Notes under the pieces: generated by a model | Database searches by the model: none | Told to the model about the DNA's origin: nothing | Seen by the model: only the letters and a program-made list of their open reading frames with translations | Shown: piece after piece, positions 8,676 through 17,358 of the stretch | Layout: each line of letters opens with the position of its first letter | Numbering within the stretch: the stretch's first letter is position 1 | Assembly (NCBI GenBank): GCA_947258905.1 | Contig: CAMYKF010000675.1 | Span: 1-41,576 of the forward strand | Reading direction: 5' to 3' | DNA length: 41,576 nucleotides | Source of the DNA: an uncultured Pirellulaceae bacterium | GTDB lineage: Bacteria; Planctomycetota; Planctomycetia; Pirellulales; Pirellulaceae | Position numbers and translations under genes: made by a program

Positions 8676-9017
8676 GAGGGTTGTCGTTACAGCTGAGGAA
8701 TAAATCGTGATGAATGGTATGGGGGCCCGGATAACCGGGGCACGTCGGGGTCCGTGTCTATCGGGGACCGTGTCTATTCTAGCGATTTGCGGCCCAAGTG
8801 AACCGGCCTGTGCGTGCCACGAAATTTATCGGCCAGCCCGTCACGCGGCCTGTGGCCCGCCAATATCGGTCCGGACAATCCGTTTGAAAGGGAACCTGCA
8901 CGTAAACGGTGTCAGAAAATCCTGTTTGGTGCATAATAAACCTGCAGAACGACCCGGCCGGAATCACCCCGGGCCAGGCCCGCAATCCGCAGTTCGACCC
9001 ATGCGACGTTTCATTCT
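8676..9017. other. Divergent intergenic region between sucB and the DUF1553 gene
   Basis: 342 bp without a convincing gene. It must hold the promoters for sucB (minus) and probably for the gene at 9018 (plus). The only clear structure is the tandem 16-bp repeat at 8746-8777. I could not identify a convincing -35/-10 pair. Confidence 0.6.
8746..8777 (+). repeat. Two 16-bp tandem repeats, possible operator
   Basis: cggggtccgtgtctat (8746-8761) is followed immediately by cggggaccgtgtctat (8762-8777), with one difference. They sit about 70-100 bp upstream of the sucB start. Head-to-tail repeats in a promoter region could bind a regulator; no activity is shown by the sequence alone. Confidence 0.6.
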
Positions 9018-12000
9018 GTGATCAAGACCCCTACAACCGGCTTCATCCCGCTCCTGATCGCTGGCTTCGCGCTGGTCTGTCCGGTTGACTCGGCCACAGC
9101 ACAGGATCGCGTCAGCTACAACAGCCAGATTCGTCCGGTATTCTCCGACAAGTGCTACGCCTGTCACGGTCCCGACGAAGGCCAGCGGCAAGCCGACTTG
9201 CGACTGGACATTCGCGAGGATGCCATCGACTACGGTGCGATTGACCCCGACGACTGGCAGCAATCGTTGATCCTTGAACGTATTGTCACCGACGATCCCG
9301 ATCTCGTCATGCCGCCACCCTCGGCGCACAAGGACCTGACTGACGAGGAGAAGTCTCTGATTCGGCAGTGGCTGGAACAGGGAGCCGACTATGAACCGCA
9401 CTGGTCGTTTGCCCCCCTGTCACGCCCCGACCTTCCACCGGGTGACGCTGCCAATCCGATCGACCGCTTTATCGACCGGCGTTTGGCGGAAGCAAATCTA
9501 CAGCCTGCGTTGCGTGCCGAGCCACACACGCTGCTGCGACGGGTTTTTCTGGACCTGACTGGCCTGCCACCAGACTGGCACGATGTGCAGGCCTTTGCTG
9601 CCGCTTCCGATCGGGCGGCATACGAACAACACGTTGACCGACTGCTTCAATCACCGGCCTACGGTCAGCGGATGGCCTCGTCCTGGCTGGATGTCGTCCG
9701 GTATGCCGACACGGTCGGCTACCACGGTGATCAAAACCAAAACGTATGGGCCTATCGCGACTGGGTCATCGAGGCCCTTAACGACAACAAGCCGTTTAAT
9801 GAATTCACGATCGAGCAACTGGCTGGCGACCTGTTGCCCGATCCATCGACGGATCAGTTGGTTGCCACCTGCTTCAATCGGCTGAACATGATGACTCGCG
9901 AAGGTGGAGCACAACCCGGCGAGTACCTGACCAAGTACACTGCCGATCGCGTCCGCACCGTGGGCATGGCATGGCTGGGACTGACCCTGGGCTGCGCCGA
10001 GTGTCATGACCACAAGTTCGATCCGATCGCCACACGCGATTTCTATTCCATGGGAGCTTTCTTTGCGGACATCCGCCAATGGGGCGTCTATCACGATTAC
10101 CGATACACGCCCAATCCGGACTTGCGCGGATTCAGCAACGACCATCCGTTTCCACCAGAAATCACCGTCGAGAGCGAGTTCCTCAGGCAAAGAATCAGTA
10201 CTCTGCTCGATGAACAACGATCGCTGCTGGATGACTTGCAGCCCGCCGGGCAGCCACTAACGGAATGGGCGAAATCCATCGGCGAATTTCTGGAACAGCA
10301 TCCCGATGGCTGGCAACAACCTGAAGTGGAACGCCTGGCGGAAGGTATTTCCCTGCTGGAGGATCGCAGCATCCTCGTCACGGGTGACGTGGCGACCACG
10401 ATCGAACTGGGGGTGCAGGGCACGATCGCCTCGATGCAGATCGAACTGCTCCCGCACGAGCAGCATGGCGGCAGCATTCGACGCGGCGGCAATCAGCGCC
10501 CCTTCGATCTGCGTCCACAAGTGAAAATCAAACGTGCCGGGCAAGTGGATCCGCAAGACGTGCCCCTTCACACAGGCACTGGCATGCCGTTTTCGCCCCG
10601 TTTCAGCAACGGTTTCCAGCACATCGGCATCCTGCGCGGCTGGCGCACGGCTGCTCACGATCAAACGCATCGTGGCGTTTGGGTGTTTCGCCACCCGATT
10701 ACGCTACAAGAGGGTGATACGCTCGTCGTCGATTGCCGGGATAACAAGTGTATCGGTCGCCTGCGGATTTCGCTGTCGCCACTGGCCGCTGTCCGACCTG
10801 ACCAGCCTCTGGATCTCGACACCGACAAATTGCAGTCGTTGATTGAGGGCGTGGCCAATCATGAAACCCGGGAGCAACTTTCTGGAAACCTGGATCGCGC
10901 AACGGACGTGTTACCGTTTTTTGTTCGTTCCACTGGCCAGCCGCCTGAAATCTTCGGTCGATTACAGCAGATCGACAATGAAATTCTCCAATGTCGCGAC
11001 GGCAATACGCCCGTGCTTGTGACACGCGTTCTTGAGGAACCTGTCGTGGCCCGCGTCTTGCCGCGTGGGGACTGGCAGAATGAGTCCGGCGAAGTGGTGC
11101 AACCGGCGGTGCCTCAATTCCTGCCCGGCGCGGCGAACCCCGACAACCGTCGCCTGACCCGACTGGACCTGGCCGAATGGCTGGTCTCCGACGACAATCC
11201 GCTGACCGCCCGTGTGGTCATGAATCGCCTGTGGCGCGAATTCTTCGGCGAGGGATTGAGCCCCATGACCGATGACGTCGGCGCTCAGGGGCAATCGCCA
11301 TCGCATCCCGAGTTGCTGGACTGGCTGGCCGTGGAATTACGCGAAAGTGGCTGGGACCTGAAACACATGGTGCGATTGATCGTAACGAGTCAGGCGTATC
11401 AGCGCAGTTCGCGGTCAACCGGAGTCCAACGGCAAGATGATCCTGAAAACAAGTGGCTGGCGCGACAACGGCCCCGGCGATTGCCAGCCGAGATGGTCCG
11501 TGATAATGCGCTGGCCATTGCCGGACTGCTGGACAAGACCCACGGTGGCCCGCCGATCAAGCCCTATCAACCAGCTCGCTACTATCGGCACTTGCAGTTT
11601 CCCAATCGCACTTACCGGGCTTCGTCTGCCCGGGATCAGTATCGCCGTGGCGTTTACATGCATTGGCAGAGAACATTTCTGCATCCCATGCTGGCCAATT
11701 TTGATGCGCCCAATCGCGAGGATTGCGTTGCCATGCGTAACGAAGCCAACAACCCGCAACAGGCACTGACGCTGCTGAATGATCCGGCTTTTGTTGAAAT
11801 GTCGCGTGTGATGGCGGGCAATTTGCTGGCTCAACATTCCGACGCGGACGGCTCGGAAAAATTGTCTTTCCTGTTCCGTGCAGCACTGGCCCGCGATCCA
11901 TCCGACGACGAACGCCAGTCGCTGCTGAAACTGGCTGACTCGCTGACACAACACTACAACGATCATCCCGAGGACGCCCGCAAGCTGCAGGCGGTCGGCA

Positions 12001-12104
12001 TGGCTCCGACGCCGGCAGAGACCATTGCCGTTGAGCAACTGGCTGCGTGGACCAACGTCTGCCGCGTGATTTTGAATTTACACGAAACCATTACGAGGTA
12101 TTAA
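9018..12104 (+). CDS. Exported cytochrome-like PSCyt1/DUF1549/DUF1553 protein
   Basis: A 1028-residue planctomycete-type protein. The GTG at 9018 gives a good signal peptide (MIKTPTTGFIPLLIAGFALV, Ala-x-Ala-type cleavage near residue 28). The N-terminal PSCyt1 domain has the haem-binding motif C46YAC49H50 and MPPPSAHKDLTDEEK. DUF1549 follows (FLDLTGLPPDW, MASSWLDVVRYADTVGYHG) and contains a second CxxCH, C326AEC329H330, in CAECHDHKFDP. DUF1553 occupies the C-terminal third (VVMNRLWREFFGEG, MVRLIVTSQAYQRSS). The central region of about 300 residues is variable. It sits 73 bp before a DUF1501 gene, the standard pairing for this family. Function is not established; an exported redox or polymer-degrading role is often suggested. 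Confidence 0.93.
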   Translation: MIKTPTTGFIPLLIAGFALVCPVDSATAQDRVSYNSQIRPVFSDKCYACHGPDEGQRQADLRLDIREDAIDYGAIDPDDWQQSLILERIVTDDPDLVMPPPSAHKDLTDEEKSLIRQWLEQGADYEPHWSFAPLSRPDLPPGDAANPIDRFIDRRLAEANLQPALRAEPHTLLRRVFLDLTGLPPDWHDVQAFAAASDRAAYEQHVDRLLQSPAYGQRMASSWLDVVRYADTVGYHGDQNQNVWAYRDWVIEALNDNKPFNEFTIEQLAGDLLPDPSTDQLVATCFNRLNMMTREGGAQPGEYLTKYTADRVRTVGMAWLGLTLGCAECHDHKFDPIATRDFYSMGAFFADIRQWGVYHDYRYTPNPDLRGFSNDHPFPPEITVESEFLRQRISTLLDEQRSLLDDLQPAGQPLTEWAKSIGEFLEQHPDGWQQPEVERLAEGISLLEDRSILVTGDVATTIELGVQGTIASMQIELLPHEQHGGSIRRGGNQRPFDLRPQVKIKRAGQVDPQDVPLHTGTGMPFSPRFSNGFQHIGILRGWRTAAHDQTHRGVWVFRHPITLQEGDTLVVDCRDNKCIGRLRISLSPLAAVRPDQPLDLDTDKLQSLIEGVANHETREQLSGNLDRATDVLPFFVRSTGQPPEIFGRLQQIDNEILQCRDGNTPVLVTRVLEEPVVARVLPRGDWQNESGEVVQPAVPQFLPGAANPDNRRLTRLDLAEWLVSDDNPLTARVVMNRLWREFFGEGLSPMTDDVGAQGQSPSHPELLDWLAVELRESGWDLKHMVRLIVTSQAYQRSSRSTGVQRQDDPENKWLARQRPRRLPAEMVRDNALAIAGLLDKTHGGPPIKPYQPARYYRHLQFPNRTYRASSARDQYRRGVYMHWQRTFLHPMLANFDAPNREDCVAMRNEANNPQQALTLLNDPAFVEMSRVMAGNLLAQHSDADGSEKLSFLFRAALARDPSDDERQSLLKLADSLTQHYNDHPEDARKLQAVGMAPTPAETIAVEQLAAWTNVCRVILNLHETITRY

Positions 12105-12108
12105 CAAC

Positions 12109-12166
12109 GTGGGGCGGGCTTCCAGCCTGCCATCTCTGACAATGGCAGGCTGGAAGCCTGCCCCAC
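12109..12166. repeat. Palindromic repeat between the DUF1553 and DUF1501 genes
   Basis: Left arm 12109-12133 (gtggggcgggcttccagcct...) pairs with right arm 12142-12166 over 25 positions, with one G-T mismatch that would be G-U in RNA. The loop is 8 nt. There is no T run, so it is not a classic terminator. It is a very stable hairpin that could protect mRNA ends or modulate expression between the two genes. It also creates a false upstream GTG for the next gene. Confidence 0.88.
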
Positions 12167-12177
12167 GGGAAACCGTT

Positions 12178-13608
12178 ATGTCCGATCCTGTTAACAACCT
12201 GCGAATCCAGCGCCGCAGTTTCCTGCAAAACTCGGCGATCGGTCTCGGCGGAATTGCCCTGACCCAGCTGTTGCCCGAACGCTCGTTGGCCAGCACCGTC
12301 GATGATCCGAACCGCGGTATTATCCAGCCGTTGCATTACCCGGCCCGGGCCAAGCGCATTATCCATTTGTGCATGGCCGGGGGGCCCTCGCAAGTTGAAT
12401 CGTTTGACCCCAAGCCGGTTTTGGATGAACACGATGGCCAGCCTTTTCCCGAGTCGCTGACCCGCGGTCAGCAACTGGCTCAGTTGCAAAACACCGTGTT
12501 GAAGGCCCGTGGTTCGTTTACGTCGTTTCAGAAACACGGTCATTCCGGTCAGGAAATCTCCGACCTGTTTCCCTTTACGGCGCGGATGGCCGATGACCTG
12601 TGCATCGTGCGATCGATGGAGACCGAGCAGATCAATCACGACCCGGCCCAGGCGTTTATGAACAGCGGCTCGATCCTCAAGGGTCGGCCCAGTATGGGAT
12701 CGTGGCTGTTGTACGGTCTCGGTGCGGAAACCGAGAACCTGCCCGGTTTTGTTGTCCTCGTTTCGCAAACCAAAGGCGGCGGCATTCAGCCGGTGGCGGC
12801 CCGTCAATGGTCAGCCGGATTCCTGCCCGGAAGATTTCAGGGCGTGGAATTGCAAACGCAAGGGGATGCGGTGCATTACATTGGCAACCCGGACGGCGTT
12901 TGCCAGAGTACCCAGCGGCTGGTCGTCGATGAAATCAAGCGGCTCAACGGAATGCTGGACGAGCGTGTTCACGATCCCGAACTGACAACGCGAATCGCCC
13001 AATACGAATTGGCTTTTCGCATGCAGACGTCGGTTCCCGAGCTGTCCGATTTTTCCGCGGAATCCAGCGAGACACTGGAGATGTACGGAGTCGACAAGCC
13101 GGGAGACGGCAGCTTTGCATCCAACTGCCTGATGGCGAGACGACTGGCCGAGCGTGGCGTGCGCTTTATACAGCTGTACCATCGCGGCTGGGATCACCAC
13201 GGTTCGATCGAACAGAATATGCCGATCGCGGCCCTGGAAACCGACCAGGCTTGCTGGGCGCTCGTAAAAGATCTGAAACAGCGCGGCATGCTGGACGACA
13301 CCCTCGTGATTTGGGGCGGTGAATTCGGACGTACGCCGATGGGCCAGGGCAGTGGGCGCGACCATCACATCCTGGCGTTCAGCATCTGGATGGCGGGCGG
13401 GGGCATCCGTCCCGGAATTAGTTACGGTCAAACCGACGATTTCAGTTACCGCGTCGCCGAAGATGCCGTGACCATGCACGACCTGCACGCCACAATTCTG
13501 AAGTTATGCGGCATCGACCACGAACGCTTTTCCGTCAAGTTTCAGGGACTGGATGCCAAACTGACTGGCGTGGAAAAGGCCACCGCCATTGATGCCTTGA
13601 TCGCCTGA
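12178..13608 (+). CDS. Tat-exported DUF1501 protein
   Basis: A 476-residue DUF1501 protein, part of the alkaline-phosphatase/sulfatase-like superfamily. The ATG at 12178 is chosen because it gives a twin-arginine signal, R12-R13 in IQRRSFLQNSAIGLGG; an upstream in-frame GTG lies inside a palindromic repeat. Family landmarks are IIHLCMAGGPSQVESFDPKP, SWLLYGLGAETENLPGFVVL, GVRFIQLYHRGWDHHG and the C-terminal LVIWGGEFGRTPMGQGSGRD with HHILAFSIWMAGGG. It follows the DUF1549/DUF1553 gene in the same direction, the usual planctomycete pair, so the two probably act together outside the cytoplasm. The substrate is unknown. Confidence 0.94.
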   Translation: MSDPVNNLRIQRRSFLQNSAIGLGGIALTQLLPERSLASTVDDPNRGIIQPLHYPARAKRIIHLCMAGGPSQVESFDPKPVLDEHDGQPFPESLTRGQQLAQLQNTVLKARGSFTSFQKHGHSGQEISDLFPFTARMADDLCIVRSMETEQINHDPAQAFMNSGSILKGRPSMGSWLLYGLGAETENLPGFVVLVSQTKGGGIQPVAARQWSAGFLPGRFQGVELQTQGDAVHYIGNPDGVCQSTQRLVVDEIKRLNGMLDERVHDPELTTRIAQYELAFRMQTSVPELSDFSAESSETLEMYGVDKPGDGSFASNCLMARRLAERGVRFIQLYHRGWDHHGSIEQNMPIAALETDQACWALVKDLKQRGMLDDTLVIWGGEFGRTPMGQGSGRDHHILAFSIWMAGGGIRPGISYGQTDDFSYRVAEDAVTMHDLHATILKLCGIDHERFSVKFQGLDAKLTGVEKATAIDALIA

Positions 13609-13637
13609 TGCGGAGTCGCGTGACCACGACAACAGAC

Positions 13638-14312
13638 TCACGACGATGACGTCGCAGGGATGGCCTGGATAATGAAGCTCTCGACCTGCTCCGCCTGAGG
13701 ATCGGTGGAATGCAACGGGTAACGAGCCACAGGCTGAATCACCAGCCCCCTGGTCAACCCGCGTGATTTCGCTTCGCTCACTTCTTCGACCCACCGCGGA
13801 CCCTTGAGGGCCAACATACGTCGTGCGGCCAGCCAACGACCGTCCAGCCATGTTAGCAGCTTCCACATCGGACCAACGGCGCGGGCGACACAACAATCAA
13901 AGCTCATATCATCAAGCACGTTTTCGGCCCGGTCGTGGAACACGGATACCGGCAATTGCAGCTTGTCGACAAATTCGTTCAGCAACTTCGCCTTTTTGCC
14001 CACCGATTCACAGACGGATATTTGCAAGTCGGGTCGCACAATGGCCAGTACCAGACCGGGCACTCCACCGCCGGACCCGATATCCAGCACCTCCTGTCCC
14101 TGGTCAAGCAGACGAGACAGCTGCATTACATCGACCAGATCACGGGCCACAAATGTAGGAAAATCCAGATGCCGCGTCAGGTTGACCTGACGATTGGCCT
14201 CCCACAGCAACTCGCAAAACCGCGCCAGTTGGCTCACGGTTTTCTTTGGAAACTCGTACCCGTGTTGCCGCAGCGAATCCTGCAACGAACATCGCTGGTC
14301 GCTGCTGGTCAT
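13638..14312 (-). CDS. rsmG: 16S rRNA (guanine-527-N7) methyltransferase
   Basis: Methylates N7 of G527 in 16S rRNA using S-adenosylmethionine. The 224-residue length fits RsmG. The SAM-binding loop is VLDIGSGGGVPGLVLAI, and RQVNLTRHLDFPTFVARDLVD and FDCCVARAVGPMWKLLTW are typical family segments. The start at 14312 is preferred over a longer frame reaching 14525, because the extra N-terminus is unlike RsmG and would overlap the upstream gene. The ATG overlaps the stop of the upstream cdsA-like gene as TAATG, so translation is probably coupled. The gene ends 29 bp from the convergent DUF1501 gene. Confidence 0.93.
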   Translation of the reverse strand: MTSSDQRCSLQDSLRQHGYEFPKKTVSQLARFCELLWEANRQVNLTRHLDFPTFVARDLVDVMQLSRLLDQGQEVLDIGSGGGVPGLVLAIVRPDLQISVCESVGKKAKLLNEFVDKLQLPVSVFHDRAENVLDDMSFDCCVARAVGPMWKLLTWLDGRWLAARRMLALKGPRWVEEVSEAKSRGLTRGLVIQPVARYPLHSTDPQAEQVESFIIQAIPATSSS

Positions 14313-15382
14313 TAGCAAATCCACCAGGGAATCTGCCAGATCAGCGTTTGCAATGGCTCGGTCGCCTCTTCGGCGGGCGGGGTGACCGGCCGGCCGAGGA
14401 ACAATCGGGTGACGTGAAAGAAGATCGGTGCAGCAAAACAAATCGATGCGATCTGGTCCAGGACGCCGCGATTGTGGACCAGTGTGCCCTGACGGGCGAT
14501 GCCACGGTCCCGCTTGATCGCCCACATGGTCATGCTGCCGGAACTGGCCATCACGGAAATAATCAGTGCCATGGCCCCGGAGCCAATAACCTGGAACGGA
14601 GTCACGGGCAACAACAGCTGAATCAGCACGCCCACCACGGCCGAGGCAAAGGCCGCCGCGATCACACCTTCCCAGCTTTTGGTTTCGTGAACCTTTGGCG
14701 CAATCACCTGTTTCCCGAACGTCCGGTCCACCACAAAGTGCACCATGTCGCTGAATTGCACAATCACGACCAGATACAGCAGCAATCCGCCCTTGGCACC
14801 CTCCCAGGGAATCAGGCCGCCTGCTTCACTGTCCCAGGTTTGCCAGGGCTCCCAGGTCAGCAGTGCCGGTGCGTGACTGAGCGCATATACGCAAATCAGC
14901 AAACCGAACTGGATCTTGGCAATGCGTTCCAGAAAGCCCTCCTGGTCGTTGGCAAATGCAATACGGGCCGCCACAAACAGCGACCCGTAAACCGGAATCA
15001 AAATCGAGTACAGTTCGTACCACGCCATGCCCACCAGGACATATTGCGCGATGGGAAATACCAGGATGACCCAGAACAACGTGCGATGATCACCGGGGCG
15101 CGTCGGTGTCAGCGTGATGAATTCGCGCTGTGCCCAGAACGAAACGAACCAGAAGAAGATAACCGTGAACAGCACGTTGACCATCAACGCCAGTGCCAGT
15201 ACGACGCACATCACAATCCACGACAACATGTTGCGGCTGAAGGCTCGTACGACATCCTTGTCGATTTCCGATTCGGATCGCTTGCGCAAAAACCGTCCCA
15301 CGCCAAACAGCACCGCCAGCACTGTCACGTTGGACAGCAGCAAGATAATGGCCGGTTGATCAAGCAGCCTGAAATCGAACAA
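14312..15382 (-). CDS. Divergent CDP-diglyceride synthetase (CdsA-like) membrane protein
   Basis: A 356-residue multi-pass membrane protein of the phosphatidate cytidylyltransferase family, which would make CDP-diacylglycerol from phosphatidate and CTP. At least eight hydrophobic segments are visible, for example MLSWIVMCVVLALALMVNVL. The C-terminal region SMTMWAIKRDRGIARQGTLV followed by HNRGVLDQI aligns with the CdsA signature but lacks the usual KDxG and HGG forms. A second, canonical CdsA lies at 24911-25828. This one sits 29 bp after plsC and overlaps rsmG, so it is part of a phospholipid operon. It may act on a different lipid or be a specialised paralogue. Confidence 0.82.
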   Translation of the reverse strand: MFDFRLLDQPAIILLLSNVTVLAVLFGVGRFLRKRSESEIDKDVVRAFSRNMLSWIVMCVVLALALMVNVLFTVIFFWFVSFWAQREFITLTPTRPGDHRTLFWVILVFPIAQYVLVGMAWYELYSILIPVYGSLFVAARIAFANDQEGFLERIAKIQFGLLICVYALSHAPALLTWEPWQTWDSEAGGLIPWEGAKGGLLLYLVVIVQFSDMVHFVVDRTFGKQVIAPKVHETKSWEGVIAAAFASAVVGVLIQLLLPVTPFQVIGSGAMALIISVMASSGSMTMWAIKRDRGIARQGTLVHNRGVLDQIASICFAAPIFFHVTRLFLGRPVTPPAEEATEPLQTLIWQIPWWIC

Positions 15383-15411
15383 GGGTTTGCATCCGGGCGA
15401 TGGGAAGGGAA

Positions 15412-16020
15412 TTACAAATCACGCAGCTTTTCAATGGCCTGGCGTGCGCGATCAAGAAAATCGTTTTTGGATTCGCCCGTCTCCAGCCACATGGGCGGGC
15501 CAATCGTTATGCAGCTTACCAGCGGAACCGGCAAAAACTCTCCCTTGGGCATGATGCGATTCATGTTATTAAGGAAGACGGGAACCAGTTCCAGGTCCGG
15601 CCGTTTTTTGCTGAGGTAGTACAGCCCGCTCTTGAACGGCCGCATTTCATTGTCGGTATTGCGGCTGCCTTCGGGAAACACAATCAGCGAGTACTCGTTG
15701 CCTATCTCATTGATCATCATGTTGATCGGGCTGTTGTGAACCTTGATTTTTTCGCGATCAATCAACAGGGCGTTGAACACGCCGGACATATAGCGGCGAA
15801 TCGGTCCCCGCACCCAGTAATCCTTGGCGGCCACCGGTCGGGTGATCGCTCGAATTTGACGCGGCAGCGATGCCCATAAAATCAATGCGTCCAAATGGCT
15901 GGTGTGATTGGCGAAATAAACCCGCTGGCAAGTATCCGGCTGACAATCCACCCAGCGCAGCGTGGCACCCGAAAACAACTTGGCAATCGCCACGAGCGCA
16001 GGAATGGTGATGGCTTTCAT
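15412..16020 (-). CDS. 1-acyl-glycerol-3-phosphate acyltransferase family protein (PlsC-like)
   Basis: Transfers an acyl chain to lysophosphatidate or a related lysophospholipid at the membrane. The 202-residue protein has the HX4D catalytic motif at His39-Asp44 in YFANHTSHLDALIL. The substrate-binding block LIVFPEGSRNTDNEMRPFKS and the later LVPVFLNN are also typical. The N-terminal hydrophobic stretch (ITIPALVAIAKLFSG) would hold it at the membrane. It heads the unit plsC - cdsA-like - rsmG on the minus strand. Pairing with a CdsA homologue fits consecutive steps: acylation to phosphatidate, then CDP-activation. The exact acyl acceptor is not shown by the sequence. Confidence 0.88.
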   Translation of the reverse strand: MKAITIPALVAIAKLFSGATLRWVDCQPDTCQRVYFANHTSHLDALILWASLPRQIRAITRPVAAKDYWVRGPIRRYMSGVFNALLIDREKIKVHNSPINMMINEIGNEYSLIVFPEGSRNTDNEMRPFKSGLYYLSKKRPDLELVPVFLNNMNRIMPKGEFLPVPLVSCITIGPPMWLETGESKNDFLDRARQAIEKLRDL

Positions 16021-16125
16021 GGGTGGATCAAAACCGACGCAGGAACACCCGGTATTGTAACAGTTCCCGGTTTCAGCGGAATTCGGGAAATCGCTCGCGA
16101 GACGCTGATTCCCGAGTCGAATCCG

Positions 16126-17352
16126 CTATGGGTGAGAAGGTGTAACGGGGAATCCTGTTACAACGGCCGATGTCATGGGAGCGCGACACAGCCGGGAAAT
16201 CTTGCGCCACCAGACTGTTTCGATCAATTCGGTATAACCGGCGGTCATCGTTTGCAGTGATCCATAGCCGATCACGTGCTGGCGTCCCGCCTTGCCAAAC
16301 TGGTCGGACAAGGCACGGTCGCTCAGCAACCGGCTCCAGCTTTCCACATATGCGGATTGGTCGCCGGGCGGAACGAGAAAGCCCGTTGTACCGTGCAGCA
16401 CCGCCTGATCAATCGAGCCGACCTGCGGAGCCACCACGGGCAGGCCTGTCGACATCGCTTCGAGGATGGACACCGGGCTTGCTTCGTTGTGGCTGGTCAG
16501 GGCAAACAAGTCCATTGCCGACAATGCACCACGCACATCCCGGGAATTGCCCGCAAAATGCAGCCGCCCGCAACATTCCATGGAACTCGCCAGCGACTCC
16601 AGCCGCTGACGTTCGGTACCATCCCCCACGATCAGGAAATGTGCGTCGGGAACCTGTTGCAGCGTGGATTGAGCGACTCGAAAAAACAGTTCGTGGTTCT
16701 TTTCCGGTCGTAATGCCGCCACGATGCCACATACCGGGCTGGACGCCGGAATGGCAAAGCGTTCCCGCCACGCCTGCGCCGCAGACCGGTCACGAACGAA
16801 TTGATCCGTATCGATTCCATTGGGAATCAGGAACACCTTGCCGCCGGGCAATCCTTCGCGTTCCACGAGATGACGCCGGTGCGGTTCGGCCACAGCGATA
16901 AAGGCGTCGGTGATTGGTGTCAGCATCCGGTTCAGTCGCCCGATGCCATCGGGCCAGCCAGTGGAATGCAGGGCCGACAGCACGGCCGGTACGCCTGCCC
17001 GCCGGGCCGCGAGTCGCCCCCAGAACATTTTGTCGCCGGCACCTACCGTGACCAGTGCATCGATAGATGCGTTCTGAAACAGCCGCTTGAGCCGCCCGAG
17101 CACCCGCGCATCATACTTGCCTTTGATCAAGTTGCTGTACACGCTGAACTCGCCGGCGATCGATTCACCCAGCTCACCGGCGTGTTTTAGACAGGTAACG
17201 GATGGCAGGATGCGTTCCGGATCGAAGCGACGCATCATGTTGACCAACAACGTCTCTGCTCCACCCACCTCGAGGCTGGTAATCAGAAACATGACACGCA
17301 ACGGGCGTGTGGTTGCGTATTCGGGTATTCGTGTCGATTCGGGGCTCGGCAT
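16126..17352 (-). CDS. Glycosyltransferase family 4 protein
   Basis: A 408-residue GT-B fold glycosyltransferase, probably cytoplasmic or peripheral, acting in surface polysaccharide synthesis. The N-terminal acceptor domain starts RVMFLITSLEVGGAETLLVN. The donor-binding domain contains PVCGIVAALRPEKNHELFFR, FLIVGDGTERQRLESLA and the E-x7-E-like region SPVSILEAMSTGLPVVAPQV followed by GTTGFLVPPGD. The donor sugar cannot be read from this. It starts 6 bp after the polysaccharide deacetylase stop, so the two are almost certainly co-transcribed. Confidence 0.9.
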   Translation of the reverse strand: MPSPESTRIPEYATTRPLRVMFLITSLEVGGAETLLVNMMRRFDPERILPSVTCLKHAGELGESIAGEFSVYSNLIKGKYDARVLGRLKRLFQNASIDALVTVGAGDKMFWGRLAARRAGVPAVLSALHSTGWPDGIGRLNRMLTPITDAFIAVAEPHRRHLVEREGLPGGKVFLIPNGIDTDQFVRDRSAAQAWRERFAIPASSPVCGIVAALRPEKNHELFFRVAQSTLQQVPDAHFLIVGDGTERQRLESLASSMECCGRLHFAGNSRDVRGALSAMDLFALTSHNEASPVSILEAMSTGLPVVAPQVGSIDQAVLHGTTGFLVPPGDQSAYVESWSRLLSDRALSDQFGKAGRQHVIGYGSLQTMTAGYTELIETVWWRKISRLCRAPMTSAVVTGFPVTPSHP

Positions 17353-17358
17353 GGCAAT

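Noticed and set aside
8707-9021. A 104-residue open frame on the plus strand between sucB and the DUF1553 gene
   Set aside because: No family look, no ribosome site, and it covers the tandem 16-bp repeats and the promoter region of divergent genes.
12109-12177. Upstream GTG start for the DUF1501 protein
   Set aside because: The extra residues come from the palindromic repeat, and the ATG at 12178 places the twin-arginine signal correctly at the N-terminus.
14313-14525. N-terminal extension of RsmG by 71 residues
   Set aside because: It reads out of frame through the cdsA-like coding sequence and lacks RsmG character; the ATG at 14312 overlaps the stop as expected for coupling.
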